Shown one piece after another: positions 8,593 through 17,420 of a stretch of DNA of 64,000 nt. How positions within the stretch are numbered: the first letter of the stretch is position 1; each line of letters opens with the position of its first letter. Origin of the DNA: Planctomycetota bacterium (GTDB lineage Bacteria; Planctomycetota; Planctomycetia; Pirellulales; Lacipirellulaceae); assembly GCA_024278955.1 (NCBI GenBank), contig JAJRSE010000058.1, positions 1 to 64,000 of the forward strand. Direction: 5' to 3'. The position numbers and the translations under genes were made by a program. Below the pieces are notes generated by a model. It saw only the letters and a list, made by a program, of their open reading frames with translations. It was not told the origin of the DNA and ran no database searches.

Positions 8593-9984
8593 TCAATCCT
8601 TAATGCGGGGCGCTCGCATATCACGCCCGCCCTGATGCAAGGTGACGGCTGTGCATTTACCTTGCTCTGGCACTTCAAACGTCAAGCTAGCCTCGACGAC
8701 TCGCAACTTCCACTCGGTAGCACTCTCAGCAAAAACCTGATTTTCAGGTTGATTCGTTGCTTGGACAAAGAGCTTTTCGCCATCGGCCCGAATGGTCAGG
8801 ATAAACTGCGGCACAATCTGATACCGACCTGCGAGACGCGCAACTTCGGCTGCGGGAATCGACTTTTCTTTAGGGAATCTGCGAGGTTTCACTTTGCCGC
8901 CTGCCAACGACTTAATAATAGACTCGGCAAGTGCATCGACTTCTCCAGTCGCTGTGTTACACAACACGACCACTCCAGCATCCAACTCGCGGTTGATCAA
9001 AATCATCGAATGATAGCCACCAGTCTGACCATTATGCCAGCGAGTTTGACCATCGCGGGCGATGTGCCATCCCAACCCCATTGCAAAGGCCTTGCCTTTA
9101 GCTGGAATATGCTGCTTCCACGCCAACTCAATCGCTTTTCCCACGGCGTTTTCAGGTGGATGTAAATTGGCTTCGATAAATCGGAGCATATCGTCGGGCG
9201 TGCTGCGAATTCCTCCAGCTCCGGCAATCGCGTCAAAATCCCAACTCTGGTTCGCAGTCTTGCTCACATTATGGGGCGGCGCCAAACGATCGATTTGCTC
9301 ATACGATAAGTTCAGACAAGTATCGTCCAACTCTAGCGGACCAGTTAGGTTTTGCTTGAGCATCGCTCCGTAGTCCATCCCTGCCTCGACGGCCAACAAA
9401 TCACCCAATAATCCAACCGCGAGATTTGAATACTCGCCCTTTACACCAGGTTTCCTGTCAGGCTTAACACCATCCATAAACTCGACAAGCAGTTTACGGT
9501 CGTAGTCGACATAGGGGTTCATTGGATTGGCTGGACTAAAATTATCAGGCATTCGCGGCAGTCCCGACATGTGAGTCGTCAGATGCCCTAGCCGAATCGA
9601 ATCGCCGACCTTCTTGTTGGTTTTTTGAAGTTTTTTCATGATCGTGCCGATACGTTGGTTCAACTCGACTCGGCCCGACTCAACCGCATAAGCCAATAGA
9701 ATGCCCGTAAAGACTTTGCTCATCGAACCTATTTCGTAGAGGGTCCCCCCCTCGGGACTTTCGTCTCGATCGCTTGAAAGCGTACCGAAATGTTGCGTCC
9801 AGCTTTTCCCGTCGTAGAAAACACCGATTGAAATCGCGTTCAGCAACTCGGCATCAAGATAGGGCTGAACCAACGCCTCGATAGTTTCAGAAGCGGCAGG
9901 ATGCTCCTCGGCGCATAAACAAGAAGTAGTAAACCCTGTCAACAAAACAGCTGTCAGGGCCAAGCGGTTCATCATGCGGCACAT
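8593..9984 (-). CDS. exported serine hydrolase, beta-lactamase class C / penicillin-binding fold
   Basis: A 463-residue serine hydrolase. A signal peptide (about residues 5-25, LALTAVLLTGF ending LCA) targets it to the periplasm. The beta-lactamase/transpeptidase motifs are present: SMSK at 87-90 (nucleophile Ser and Lys), YSN at 185-187, and HNGQTGG in the place of the KTG box. Such proteins are usually esterases or D-peptidases rather than antibiotic-degrading enzymes. About 115 residues after the catalytic domain form a beta-rich tail. The ATG at 9984 has AGAGG seven bases upstream; ATGs at 9975 and 9972 are alternatives. It is convergent with metH and has a 500-bp upstream gap before the TetR gene. 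Confidence 0.85.
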   Translation of the reverse strand: MCRMMNRLALTAVLLTGFTTSCLCAEEHPAASETIEALVQPYLDAELLNAISIGVFYDGKSWTQHFGTLSSDRDESPEGGTLYEIGSMSKVFTGILLAYAVESGRVELNQRIGTIMKKLQKTNKKVGDSIRLGHLTTHMSGLPRMPDNFSPANPMNPYVDYDRKLLVEFMDGVKPDRKPGVKGEYSNLAVGLLGDLLAVEAGMDYGAMLKQNLTGPLELDDTCLNLSYEQIDRLAPPHNVSKTANQSWDFDAIAGAGGIRSTPDDMLRFIEANLHPPENAVGKAIELAWKQHIPAKGKAFAMGLGWHIARDGQTRWHNGQTGGYHSMILINRELDAGVVVLCNTATGEVDALAESIIKSLAGGKVKPRRFPKEKSIPAAEVARLAGRYQIVPQFILTIRADGEKLFVQATNQPENQVFAESATEWKLRVVEASLTFEVPEQGKCTAVTLHQGGRDMRAPRIKD

Positions 9985-10017
9985 ATTTGGCCTCTTTCGT
10001 AGAAATGGGGGTCTCAA

Positions 10018-10524
10018 GCAAGTCTCTCCTGTTTCATCTTACGTAGATTTACCGAGCACTAGAAATTCGCACCTTTCCATGGACAAGTCATCTAAAGTGC
10101 TGCTTCGAGTTCGAGCGAGAGATCTCCTCATGGGCAGTATTCTGGAGAGGGGGTGGGCTCTCCAGCTTGACCTCTCCGGTAACATAAATCGGTCATTGCA
10201 AAAAAAAGATGCTGCGCTGATCTTCACAATTCAGGGCTGATCTTCACAATTCAAACGCTCCGCCCCATAAACGTGACACATCCCTTGCAGTCGTAAGGTT
10301 TGCAGCGAAGCAGGTTGACTTTAGGTCAACGACCAGCCGCATATGGTCTATAAAGATCAATACTATATCTATCCAATTGGCACGAGTGTTTTGCCAAACG
10401 CTTCCGTAGGAAAGCGCACTCGTTGCCTGAAAACTTTGGTCGAGCTAAACAAAATTCCTATTCAAGAAACAAATATTGCTAAAGCACTAGAGTACGACAA
10501 CTACGATGAGCGATGTATTGAGAT
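10018..10524. other. intergenic region with tandem repeat and palindrome
   Basis: About 500 bp between two diverging genes. It contains a 20-bp tandem duplication (10216-10253), a short perfect dyad GTTGAC/GTCAAC (10314-10319 and 10325-10330, 5-bp gap) overlapping a TTGACT that could be a -35 element, and a 62-codon open frame at 10343-10531. That frame matches no family I recognise and runs into the TetR start. The dyad is a candidate TetR operator, by position only. Confidence 0.5.
10216..10253. repeat. 20-bp tandem duplication
   Basis: The 18-mer GCTGATCTTCACAATTCA occurs at 10216-10233 and again at 10236-10253 with a 20-bp period. The copies are identical, so the duplication is probably recent. 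No coding context is evident. Confidence 0.85.
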
Positions 10525-11094
10525 ATGGTGACGCGTGAAAAACTTATTCGGGCAGGGCTCGACCTTTTCCATCGGCACGGCATCCATGTGGTGGGCCTTG
10601 ACCGAGTGCTGAGAAAAGCGGGTGTGACGAAAACAACTTTCTATAATTACTTTGAAAGCAAAGAGAACTTCGCATGCGCAGTTATCGATCGATTTGGTGA
10701 AGAGCTACACGAACGCATCCACCATCGAATCGAAGGTTCTCACGGAGACGACGTAAAGAAACATTTACTTGACGTTTTTGATGCGTGGGACGAGCTGTTC
10801 GATGGAAAATCTTTTCAAGGCTGCCTTCTGGTCGGTGCAGGGGTTGCTAGCGGAGACGTCCATGACCCGGCTCGTAAGGCGGCTATCCGGAACAAACGCT
10901 CTTTGCTCAGCGTCTACGAAGAGATCGCACGAAAGGCCGGCATCTTGAAGCCGGCCCAGTTTGCTATCCGATTTGGCGTGCTGGTCGATGGCGTGCTCAT
11001 AGCCCGACATCTGTACGGCGACCAAAAGGAAGCTGACGAGGCAAGGATCATGGCCTCCGAATTGATCGATTCGGCTCTCAAGGAAACCGAATGA
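10525..11094 (+). CDS. TetR/AcrR-family transcriptional regulator
   Basis: A 189-residue regulator. Residues 1-50 form the TetR helix-turn-helix (TREKLIRAGLDLFHRHG, then VTKTTFYNYFESKENF). The remaining helices form the ligand and dimer domain (FQGCLLVGAGVASGD near residue 93, a pattern common in TetR proteins related to the TetR_C_11 type). Its ligand cannot be deduced. No efflux pump or oxidoreductase gene is adjacent on the same strand; the nearest partners are the upstream serine hydrolase and the convergent msrAB. Regulation may be through the dyad at 10314-10330. Confidence 0.9.
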   Translation: MVTREKLIRAGLDLFHRHGIHVVGLDRVLRKAGVTKTTFYNYFESKENFACAVIDRFGEELHERIHHRIEGSHGDDVKKHLLDVFDAWDELFDGKSFQGCLLVGAGVASGDVHDPARKAAIRNKRSLLSVYEEIARKAGILKPAQFAIRFGVLVDGVLIARHLYGDQKEADEARIMASELIDSALKETE

Positions 11095-11110
11095 ACACGA
11101 GGCATACGCC

Positions 11111-12268
11111 TTATTCATTCGACGCAGCTTCTTCTGTTAGCTGCTCTCCCTTAGCTACATTGCCGACAAAGTGCATTGCTGCGGAGTTCATACAGTACCG
11201 TAGGCCAGTTGGCTGTGGGCCATCGGTAAACACATGGCCTAAGTGAGCTTCGCAACGACTGCAGCGCACCTCGGTGCGTGCCGAGAACAGTTTGCGGTCT
11301 TCGATTTCGGTCACGTTTTTTTTGTCTGTGGGCTGAAAGAAACTGGGCCAGCCAGTGCCCGACTTGTACTTTGCCGTCGATTCAAACAAGGGCAAGCCGC
11401 AACAAACACATTGGTAGAGGCCTTGCTTTTTGTTGTCCCAATAGGCGTTCTCGAATGCGGGCTCGGTTCCTTCTTTGCGAGCGACGTAATACTGTTCCGG
11501 CGTGAGCCGTTTTTCCCAATCGACCTTGCTCCAATCAGTATCGTCTGGCAAGGTGCTCGCGTCAGTCGAGGAGTCTGTCTCGTCGGTCTTCCCAAGTTTA
11601 TCTGCAAACGCCTTGCGGAACTTATCGAGCTTGGGCTGAATCACTGCCCGGCAGTAGGGTTGCTCGCCATTACGATCAAAATATTCTTGGTGGTAATCTT
11701 CAGCGGGATAAAACTTTGTGAATGGACTAATCTCGGTGACAATTGAGTTGGAGAATGCGCCCGACTTATCAAGCGTTTTTTTAATCTGCTCTGCGATCTT
11801 CTTTTGCTCGTCGGTATGATAAAAAATTGCCGAGCGATACTGCGTCCCCGAATCGGCGCCTTGCCGGTTGAGAGTCGTTGGGTCGTGTGTTTGCCAGAAA
11901 ACTTCCAGCAACTCAGGAAAGGAAATCAACTTGGGGTCGAACTCCACTTGAACCACTTCCGCATGACCAGTGAGACCGGTGCAAATCTCTTGGTAGGTTG
12001 GGTCTTTCTTTTTCCCGCCGCTGTAGCCAGAAGTGGCAGAACGCACGCCTTGGAGCTCGTTGAAAAAAGCCTCGGTACACCAAAAGCAACCGCTGCCCAG
12101 GGTGACCGTCTCAATTCTAGGATCGGAAGGTGCCGCTTGCGACGGAGATTTCTCTGCTCCGTCTTCTGCATTCAAAGAGAAAGAAGAATTCGACACAACT
12201 AGGCTCCCTGCAATTAAGAGGACAATCGCTGCGATGATCCTCTGCTTCTTTTTTACTGACGGACTCAT
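11111..12268 (-). CDS. msrAB: exported bifunctional peptide methionine sulfoxide reductase MsrA-MsrB
   Basis: A 385-residue fusion that repairs oxidised methionine in proteins. An N-terminal membrane or signal segment (about 10-28) places it outside the cytoplasm. The MsrA domain (about 52-215) has the nucleophile Cys61 in GCFWC. The MsrB domain (about 245-370) has zinc-binding CVCC and CSRC pairs, GTGWPSF, and the catalytic Cys in [15 protein letters not shown] at 12304 is possible, but the ATG at 12268 starts directly before the basic n-region KKKQR. The reductant (thioredoxin-like or MsrPQ-like) is not encoded nearby. It is convergent with the TetR gene, 16 bp apart. Confidence 0.93.
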   Translation of the reverse strand: MSPSVKKKQRIIAAIVLLIAGSLVVSNSSFSLNAEDGAEKSPSQAAPSDPRIETVTLGSGCFWCTEAFFNELQGVRSATSGYSGGKKKDPTYQEICTGLTGHAEVVQVEFDPKLISFPELLEVFWQTHDPTTLNRQGADSGTQYRSAIFYHTDEQKKIAEQIKKTLDKSGAFSNSIVTEISPFTKFYPAEDYHQEYFDRNGEQPYCRAVIQPKLDKFRKAFADKLGKTDETDSSTDASTLPDDTDWSKVDWEKRLTPEQYYVARKEGTEPAFENAYWDNKKQGLYQCVCCGLPLFESTAKYKSGTGWPSFFQPTDKKNVTEIEDRKLFSARTEVRCSRCEAHLGHVFTDGPQPTGLRYCMNSAAMHFVGNVAKGEQLTEEAASNE

Positions 12269-12323
12269 TGAGATGCCTCTACAAAAATGTTCCTTGCTCA
12301 GCACTGCAATTCGAGAGTTACCA

Positions 12324-13154
12324 TTAATTTCCCGAAGCTTGCTTGAGAATTGAATGCTCCCCTCGCGTTGCCTCCGGTTGTACAGGAGAGGCAGGCGTCG
12401 GCAAAACTTCTTCGGTTGACTGGGGTGAAACGGTCGATTGGGGTAAAACGGGGCCCTCAGATTCTATGGTCCCAGGCTGGACAGTTTGCGCTCTGGCCAA
12501 ACGGGCGACTACCTGTCGGAGTGCCGACTTGGTGGCAATGAAACTAGGAAGCCCTGCGATTTTAGCAAACTTGGGACTGTCAGACACCATGTCGTAGCGG
12601 GCAAGGGCCTGTGCGAACGGCTCGAAGCTAGCCGCTGGATTTCGCAGAGCACTTTCGGGGATTTGTAGATAACGCTGCCAGCCGGCTCCGGTTTCGAGTC
12701 GAGAGAGTCGCACATCGAGGCTATATCCTAAATCGTTGACCGCAGTGAACAACGTCTGGTCGTCCATCGTAGCCAACTCTTCGACTGTAGGAAAAGCGAC
12801 GTAGTCGCGATTTGGCAGATCGCCGAAGTTGCCAGCAGGAGCCTGTGCCGCAGCGGTTGGTTGCGGTCGAACTGCCTGCTGTGGCGAGGGTTGCCGTGGC
12901 GTTGGTTGTTGAGGAGGAGCGGGAGCAAAGCGTCGATGCCTTCGCAGTTGGACTCCGCCGGGATCGACTGCGACTCCAGGAGCACGAACCGAGACACCGC
13001 CATACGGACTTACATTCACTCGCACATAGGGCGCGTTCACTTGAATGCCTCCGCCACGAAAACGGCGAACGACCTGTGCCTCGACCGGGGTCGGCAACAG
13101 CAAGACAATCGTGCCGACAATCCCGAGCAGTACGCGGGGCGAAGGTAGTGGCAT
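12324..13154 (-). CDS. exported protein of unknown function, Pro/Gln-rich
   Basis: 276 residues with a clear signal peptide ([18 protein letters not shown], cut near residue 26). A glycine/valine-rich segment ([19 protein letters not shown]) follows, then a Pro/Gln-rich linker (about 75-110). A compact helical domain (about 115-225) begins [16 protein letters not shown], and a second Pro/Thr-rich tail closes the protein. I do not recognise the family; this layout is common for cell-envelope proteins of planctomycetes. It lies 55 bp upstream of msrAB on the same strand, so the two may be cotranscribed. Confidence 0.7.
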   Translation of the reverse strand: MPLPSPRVLLGIVGTIVLLLPTPVEAQVVRRFRGGGIQVNAPYVRVNVSPYGGVSVRAPGVAVDPGGVQLRRHRRFAPAPPQQPTPRQPSPQQAVRPQPTAAAQAPAGNFGDLPNRDYVAFPTVEELATMDDQTLFTAVNDLGYSLDVRLSRLETGAGWQRYLQIPESALRNPAASFEPFAQALARYDMVSDSPKFAKIAGLPSFIATKSALRQVVARLARAQTVQPGTIESEGPVLPQSTVSPQSTEEVLPTPASPVQPEATRGEHSILKQASGN

Positions 13155-13303
13155 GGTAGGAATCCTTATCGTGGGGGGGTGGGCTTGTTGGAGGCTGGAA
13201 AGGGCCGTGGCCCTTGAATTTGGGGATTCTACTCCCAGTCGCTCTTTAGGGCAAACGGAGTTGTCTTGCCGCTGCTTCTACGTGCTTGTACCCCGCTACT
13301 GGG

Positions 13304-13741
13304 TTAGGCAATGATTTCGGTCCCCCGAAGTGCTGGGGCAGGAAAAGGTTTTTCGCAATGAGCACAAGCATCGCGGTTCCGCGGCACTTGTTCGCTACAT
13401 TCGGGGCACAATCCCATAGGTGGACGTCTATGTAACGCCCAATACGCCAACAGGCCGGGCACGCCAATCACTAACGTCGTGAGACACCAGAGGGAGGTGT
13501 TGGTACGAAAGAATTTCTTCTGCCCGCGATAGACGAGCCACGTTGCGATGATCGTAAGAACAACCGTAATCACTAAACCGGGCCAATACTCGCTAAGAGT
13601 TGCGGAAAGGGCAGCAGGATAGGATTTCGCACTGTGATGTTGAATTTTCTCTCCAGCCCCCGCTACAGCAATTCCGGCAAACCACGCCATAGGCGAGGGC
13701 CCCACTGCGGCAAGGCTAAGTGAAGTCGTACGAAGGATCAT
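13304..13741 (-). CDS. small membrane protein with C-terminal zinc-ribbon
   Basis: 145 residues. Two or three hydrophobic segments (about 10-28, 52-70 and 83-100) are followed by a zinc-ribbon-like tail with CPEC then CAHC (spacing C-x2-C, C-x2-C). The ATG at 13741 overlaps the end of the upstream ORF by 26 bp, so it belongs to the GntR-ABC operon. Function unknown; the zinc ribbon is probably cytoplasmic or structural. Confidence 0.7.
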   Translation of the reverse strand: MILRTTSLSLAAVGPSPMAWFAGIAVAGAGEKIQHHSAKSYPAALSATLSEYWPGLVITVVLTIIATWLVYRGQKKFFRTNTSLWCLTTLVIGVPGLLAYWALHRRPPMGLCPECSEQVPRNRDACAHCEKPFPAPALRGTEIIA

Positions 13742-14942
13742 CTGGCACGTAGCTGGATAATCGAACGGTTTTCTTGCTTGTAATTTCTCCTGTCAAGTTG
13801 AGGAGCATAAGATCCAAGACTTTTCCCTGTTCCCAATAACCACGTTCAACTTCGAGAAAAAGCTCGCCTTCTGAAATAATTCTCGCAGAAAAGCCTGTGT
13901 TCCGTAGATTCTCAGGTAGAGGAAAGATTTTCCTTGTGCCTTCAAAAGGGTTGATCACAACAAGACGGTCAACGCAGCGTGCAACAAGGCGATGGACGAG
14001 CTTTCTCTTCTTCACTTCCGGCATGTCATCCGGCACAAAAAGAGTTGTATGCTGAGCGAGCGTAAATTGAGAACCATTAAGTGGGGGGAATTGTGTGGCA
14101 CGAAGATTTAGTTGTAATGTTCCGTTAATTGGCTCATTTTCTTGCCCAGCGTCTTCTCCGTTGCCAGCACTGGTTCTTGGTCGTGGCATTCGAGTGATTG
14201 CGATACTCGTCACGCCGCTTAATTGAACAAGAGTTCTCACTTTACGCGTGCGGAGATTAATTTCATGAATGCTCCCATGGGCATCGGCTAAATAGATGGT
14301 GCCAACAGATAAACTTTGTTTTTCGTTGAAATCTGAAACTGAATCAGGGTAGGCTCGACCACTGAAATTAACTCGATGTGCTCCCGCAAATCGCAACTTG
14401 TCCGTATTGGTGAGTCGAAATTTCCCCAAATCAAACTGCTCGCCTATTGGTGGCTTACTTTGTCGAAATCCAGCGTGACCAAGATACCCGACCGGTAGTT
14501 TGGTGATCGGATCGAAACCCGCAAGGTAAGCATGCCCAGATAGCTCGGCGTCTCGAATCATCACCCACTCGACTGGTGGACGTGCATAGTCGCACATGCC
14601 GGCCAAACGCTGATGCCAAGTCACTGGCAATGTGAATAAACCTGGCGACAAAGAAGGCTTGGTCGTTGCAGCAGCCGATAGCATCTGGACTTCATCCGGA
14701 TCGATCTTTTCGCCATCTAGTGTCCGAAACTCTTTATTCAAGTAGTTTCCGCCGATGTTCGTATGGACCAATGGTTGGCCATTGGTCGTCACTTCTATAA
14801 ATTGAAACGATTTACGATCGCTTGGCCACAAGGCGAAGAGGGCCGAACCGCTAATCGCTATGAGCAAACCCCATAGAGTTCCTAACCCTAGTGCCAAGAG
14901 CAAGGCCATGAGCCAGCGTTGCCATAGTTTACTTTTCAACAT
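13716..14942 (-). CDS. membrane-anchored protein of unknown function in the ABC operon
   Basis: 408 residues counted from the ATG at 14942, which has AAGGAAG eight bases upstream and starts 11 bp after the permease stop; a longer frame to 15095 would overlap the permease and is rejected. One N-terminal transmembrane anchor (about 10-33, LMALLLALGLGTLWGLLIAI) is followed by a long extracytoplasmic beta-rich part containing WDLK-less propeller-like strands (for example GTIYLADAHGSIHEINLRTRKV). I do not recognise the family. Its position suggests it works with the neighbouring ABC-2 exporter. Confidence 0.72.
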   Translation of the reverse strand: MLKSKLWQRWLMALLLALGLGTLWGLLIAISGSALFALWPSDRKSFQFIEVTTNGQPLVHTNIGGNYLNKEFRTLDGEKIDPDEVQMLSAAATTKPSLSPGLFTLPVTWHQRLAGMCDYARPPVEWVMIRDAELSGHAYLAGFDPITKLPVGYLGHAGFRQSKPPIGEQFDLGKFRLTNTDKLRFAGAHRVNFSGRAYPDSVSDFNEKQSLSVGTIYLADAHGSIHEINLRTRKVRTLVQLSGVTSIAITRMPRPRTSAGNGEDAGQENEPINGTLQLNLRATQFPPLNGSQFTLAQHTTLFVPDDMPEVKKRKLVHRLVARCVDRLVVINPFEGTRKIFPLPENLRNTGFSARIISEGELFLEVERGYWEQGKVLDLMLLNLTGEITSKKTVRLSSYVPDDPSYDFT

Positions 14943-14952
14943 TTGGGCTTCC

Positions 14953-15623
14953 TTAAAAATCTCGTTCCGTCGCAAAATAAATAATGCCAGCCAGGGTAAA
15001 ACCGTAACCAACAATCGCCATGACAACAGCGACCGACCAAAAAGGTACGTTGGCAATGAACACGGACCATAAAATGGCAGCCAGCAATGGCGCAAATCGG
15101 GTGCCGTACCAAAGTGCCGGGCGAAGGCCGCTAAGAAATGCTCCTAAATAGAGAAGAGGGAATACCAAAACGTATCGCCATGCGACGAGCGACATCGACC
15201 ACTCGAACGGGCCGCCGTGAGTTGCAGGTGTTGCGCCCCACCAACCGTGGACCAAAATCGCAATCGCGTAGATTGCAAGAATTGCTGAAATACCGACGGC
15301 AATTTTGGTTGCAAAAATTTTGCGACGACTGATCGGTCGATGTAGAAGAAAGTAATAGGTTCCACGAAGATCTTCCCAAAGCGATTGCTTGAAGCCTAGC
15401 GAAATCGCTAAAGCTCCCATGCAAATGGTACTTAAGTAGCCGAACCCGCTTGCAATGAAAGGGATGTTTCGGCTTTGCTCGTAGATCCCCAGAGGATAAG
15501 CAATCCAGTTGGGCAAGACACGGTAGCCCGAAACGAAACCAACAGCCCAAGCCATCGCCAGCGCGCCGATGCCAGCACCAGCAGCGATTCACGCAGCTCC
15601 TTGATCGCCAATGCTCGAATCAT
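14953..15623 (-). pseudogene. ABC-2 type permease, frameshifted near its N-terminus
   Basis: From about 15572 down to 14953 the frame encodes a hydrophobic ABC-2 permease part with five or six membrane segments and the motif YYFLLHRPISRRKIFATKI. Its usual N-terminus, MIRALAIKELRESLLVL, lies in a different frame beginning at the ATG 15623-15621, which overlaps the ATPase gene by 35 bp. Restoring one base at the GG near 15572-15573 joins the two as LLVLGIGALAMAWAVGF, a sensible first membrane helix. Either the gene is broken, or a base is missing from the assembly, or the frame is recoded. An in-frame ATG at 15555 would give a 200-residue truncated product. Confidence 0.75.
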
Positions 15624-16543
15624 GATGGCTCTGCTCCTGTGCAAAAAGCGGCAGCGAGCGTTTGCGGCCGCGGGTGTATTCGATGAAGGCTTCTTCTAGG
15701 TTCAGATCGATGACTTCGATATTGCGGGGTTCGAGGGCTTCGATCGCGGCCCGCTGTTGGTCGTTGTAACCAACCAAAACGAGTTCTAACTGCGATCCTT
15801 GATTCCAAGTGTTCACCAAGCCAGGGCACTCAAAACTCTCGGGCGCTGGGCCAGAAAAATCGAGCACAAGCTTCTTGACCGATTCGCGAAATTGATCGGT
15901 CGGACAATCGACTCGTAGCACGCCGCCGACCATGATTCCGATGCGGTCGGCCACTCGCTCGACATCGCCTAAGATGTGCGAACTGAACAGAATGGTGCGG
16001 CCCTTTCGGTGGATAATCTGGATGAGCGATTCGAGAAAGTCTCGGCGGACGACCGTATCGAGGCCGAGGGTCGGGTCGTCGAGGATCAGTAGTTCGGGCT
16101 CAGGGGCGACCGCCAGGGCGAGCGACACTTGGGCACGCTGCCCGTTGGAAAGGCGGCGTAGCTTTTGCTTTCGAGACAACTCAAAATGGTCGAGAATTTG
16201 TTCGACAAGCGTGTTGTTCCAAGTGGAATAGAACGCACGAGTAAAGCGGACCGCTTCGCCAATCGACATCCAATTGATCATCGGATGGCCTTCGGCGATG
16301 TAGGCGATGCGCTCGCGAGTTTCGGGCTGAAGCTCGGCGACGTCTTCGCCCAGGAGTTCGGCGCTGCCGCTGTCGGGGCGGACCATGCCGAGCAGCATCT
16401 TAATGGTGGTCGACTTGCCGGCTCCGTTGCGGCCTAAAAAAACCGTAGACTTGGCCCTTCTTTACGCGAAGGTCCAAGCAATCGACGACGCGTTGGGTGC
16501 CGTAGTGTTTGGTCAATCGTGAGGTTCGGATAACATCAGTCAC
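15589..16543 (-). pseudogene. ABC transporter ATP-binding protein, frameshifted before Walker A
   Basis: The gene starts at a GTG (16543) with AGGAGG nine bases upstream; the GTGA overlaps the GntR stop, showing translational coupling. It reads TDVIRTSRLTKHYGTQRVVD up to VYGF, then reaches a run of seven T (minus strand; A7 at 16436-16442). After this run the Walker A GRNGAGKST (16434-16408) and all later motifs are in another frame: the signature LSNGQRAQVSLALAV, Walker B LLILDDPTLGLD and the H-loop SSHI. Removing one T gives GFLGRNGAGKST and a normal protein of about 317 residues. The open part after 16398 lacks Walker A and could not hydrolyse ATP on its own. Homopolymer indel, slippage and true mutation are all possible. 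Confidence 0.85.
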
Positions 16544-16944
16544 TGGGAATCGCCTCCTTTGGTTTCAAACGCGAATAGCTTGATCCGATCTTGCAGCATG
16601 GCTTGTACTTCGGCGTCGGTGAAGCCGAGATGTACGGCTTCGACGAGTAGTTCGTCGAGCTTTTCGGCTAATTGTTTGCGTCGGGCTTTTTTTGTGAGGT
16701 CTATTTGCGGCTCGGCGATGAATGTGCCGCGGCCCGGTTTGGTGATGAGCATGCCTTCGCGTTCTAATTCGGCATAGGCTCTGGCGACCGTGTTGGGATT
16801 TACCACGATGTCGCGAGAGAGCTGGCGTACCGAGGGGAGCCGGTCGCCAGGGTGCAGCTTGCCCCTGGCGACGGCAAAGCGGACCTGATCGATCAGCTGC
16901 CGATAGATAGGGGTTCGGGATGTGGTGTTACATAAGAATTGCAT
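16540..16944 (-). CDS. GntR-family (YtrA subfamily) transcriptional regulator
   Basis: 134 residues. The N-terminal winged helix (TPIYRQLIDQVRFAVARGKLHPGDRLPSVRQLS, then VNPNTVARAYAELEREGMLI) is classic GntR. The short C-terminal part of about 60 residues, without an effector domain, places it in the YtrA subfamily. YtrA proteins normally repress the ABC transporter genes that follow them, as here: its stop overlaps the GTG of the ATPase. A promoter with a palindrome lies just upstream (16955-16991). Confidence 0.93.
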   Translation of the reverse strand: MQFLCNTTSRTPIYRQLIDQVRFAVARGKLHPGDRLPSVRQLSRDIVVNPNTVARAYAELEREGMLITKPGRGTFIAEPQIDLTKKARRKQLAEKLDELLVEAVHLGFTDAEVQAMLQDRIKLFAFETKGGDSQ

Positions 16945-16954
16945 ACTCGCCTCG

Positions 16955-16991
16955 CTGTACTAGTTGTAATAGTACAGTTAGTTTTTGTCAA
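16955..16991 (-). promoter_or_regulatory. GntR(YtrA) operator and promoter
   Basis: A perfect inverted repeat CTGTACTA/TAGTACAG (16955-16962 and 16970-16977, 7-bp gap) sits 11 bp upstream of the GntR start. A minus-strand TTGACA (16991-16986) lies just beyond it, so the palindrome covers the region where the -10 element should be (TACAAC at a 17-bp spacing, weak). This is the expected layout for an autorepressed YtrA operon. Confidence 0.7.
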
Positions 16992-17167
16992 GCAGAATTT
17001 TCCTGCTTCTTTTCTCCCGAAAGCTTCGATGCGTGGAAAGTTTGGTTTTGCTGTCGGATTTGTCTCCCTGCTCCCGGAATTTTGGTGTCACCATTCACGG
17101 GAAAGGCATTGAAACACAGGCGACCGTGTTAGAGGTCAAGCGAGGAAGTCTGATTGGATCAGTTTCT

Positions 17168-17196
17168 TTCCCGTGTCCTCTGCGGCTCCGTGCTTC
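17168..17196 (-). repeat. dispersed 28-bp intergenic repeat, copy 1
   Basis: Read on the minus strand this is gaagcacggagccgcagagg followed by acacggg. It matches the plus-strand sequence at 18954-18981 at all but a few positions. It belongs to the low-complexity cacggag/cagaggacac family seen several times in the following gene desert. Confidence 0.6.
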
Positions 17197-17420
17197 TTCT
17201 TTTTTTGTCCTGGGAACGGTTACCTTTTGGTTAAACGTTTCTTGGTAAACGCTACAGCCGAACTCAACGTACCGTCCGCTACAGAAGCACCTTGGCTTGT
17301 GCCGATACTGCGGTAGATAACGAAGTGGGCAATGCTGCGATGCGTCCTCAGGCTCTACGTAATCGTCAGAGTCAATTGCTAGAAGTCTTAATTTCATCGT
17401 ACTTTCATAGGTTTTCGAGG

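Noticed and set aside
10343-10531. 62-residue open frame before the TetR gene
   Set aside because: No recognisable family or good ribosome-binding site; it overlaps the TetR start. Kept only as a note in the intergenic entry.
15131-15592. 153-residue open frame over the permease gene
   Set aside because: Third frame across the frameshifted permease; not hydrophobic in the expected places.
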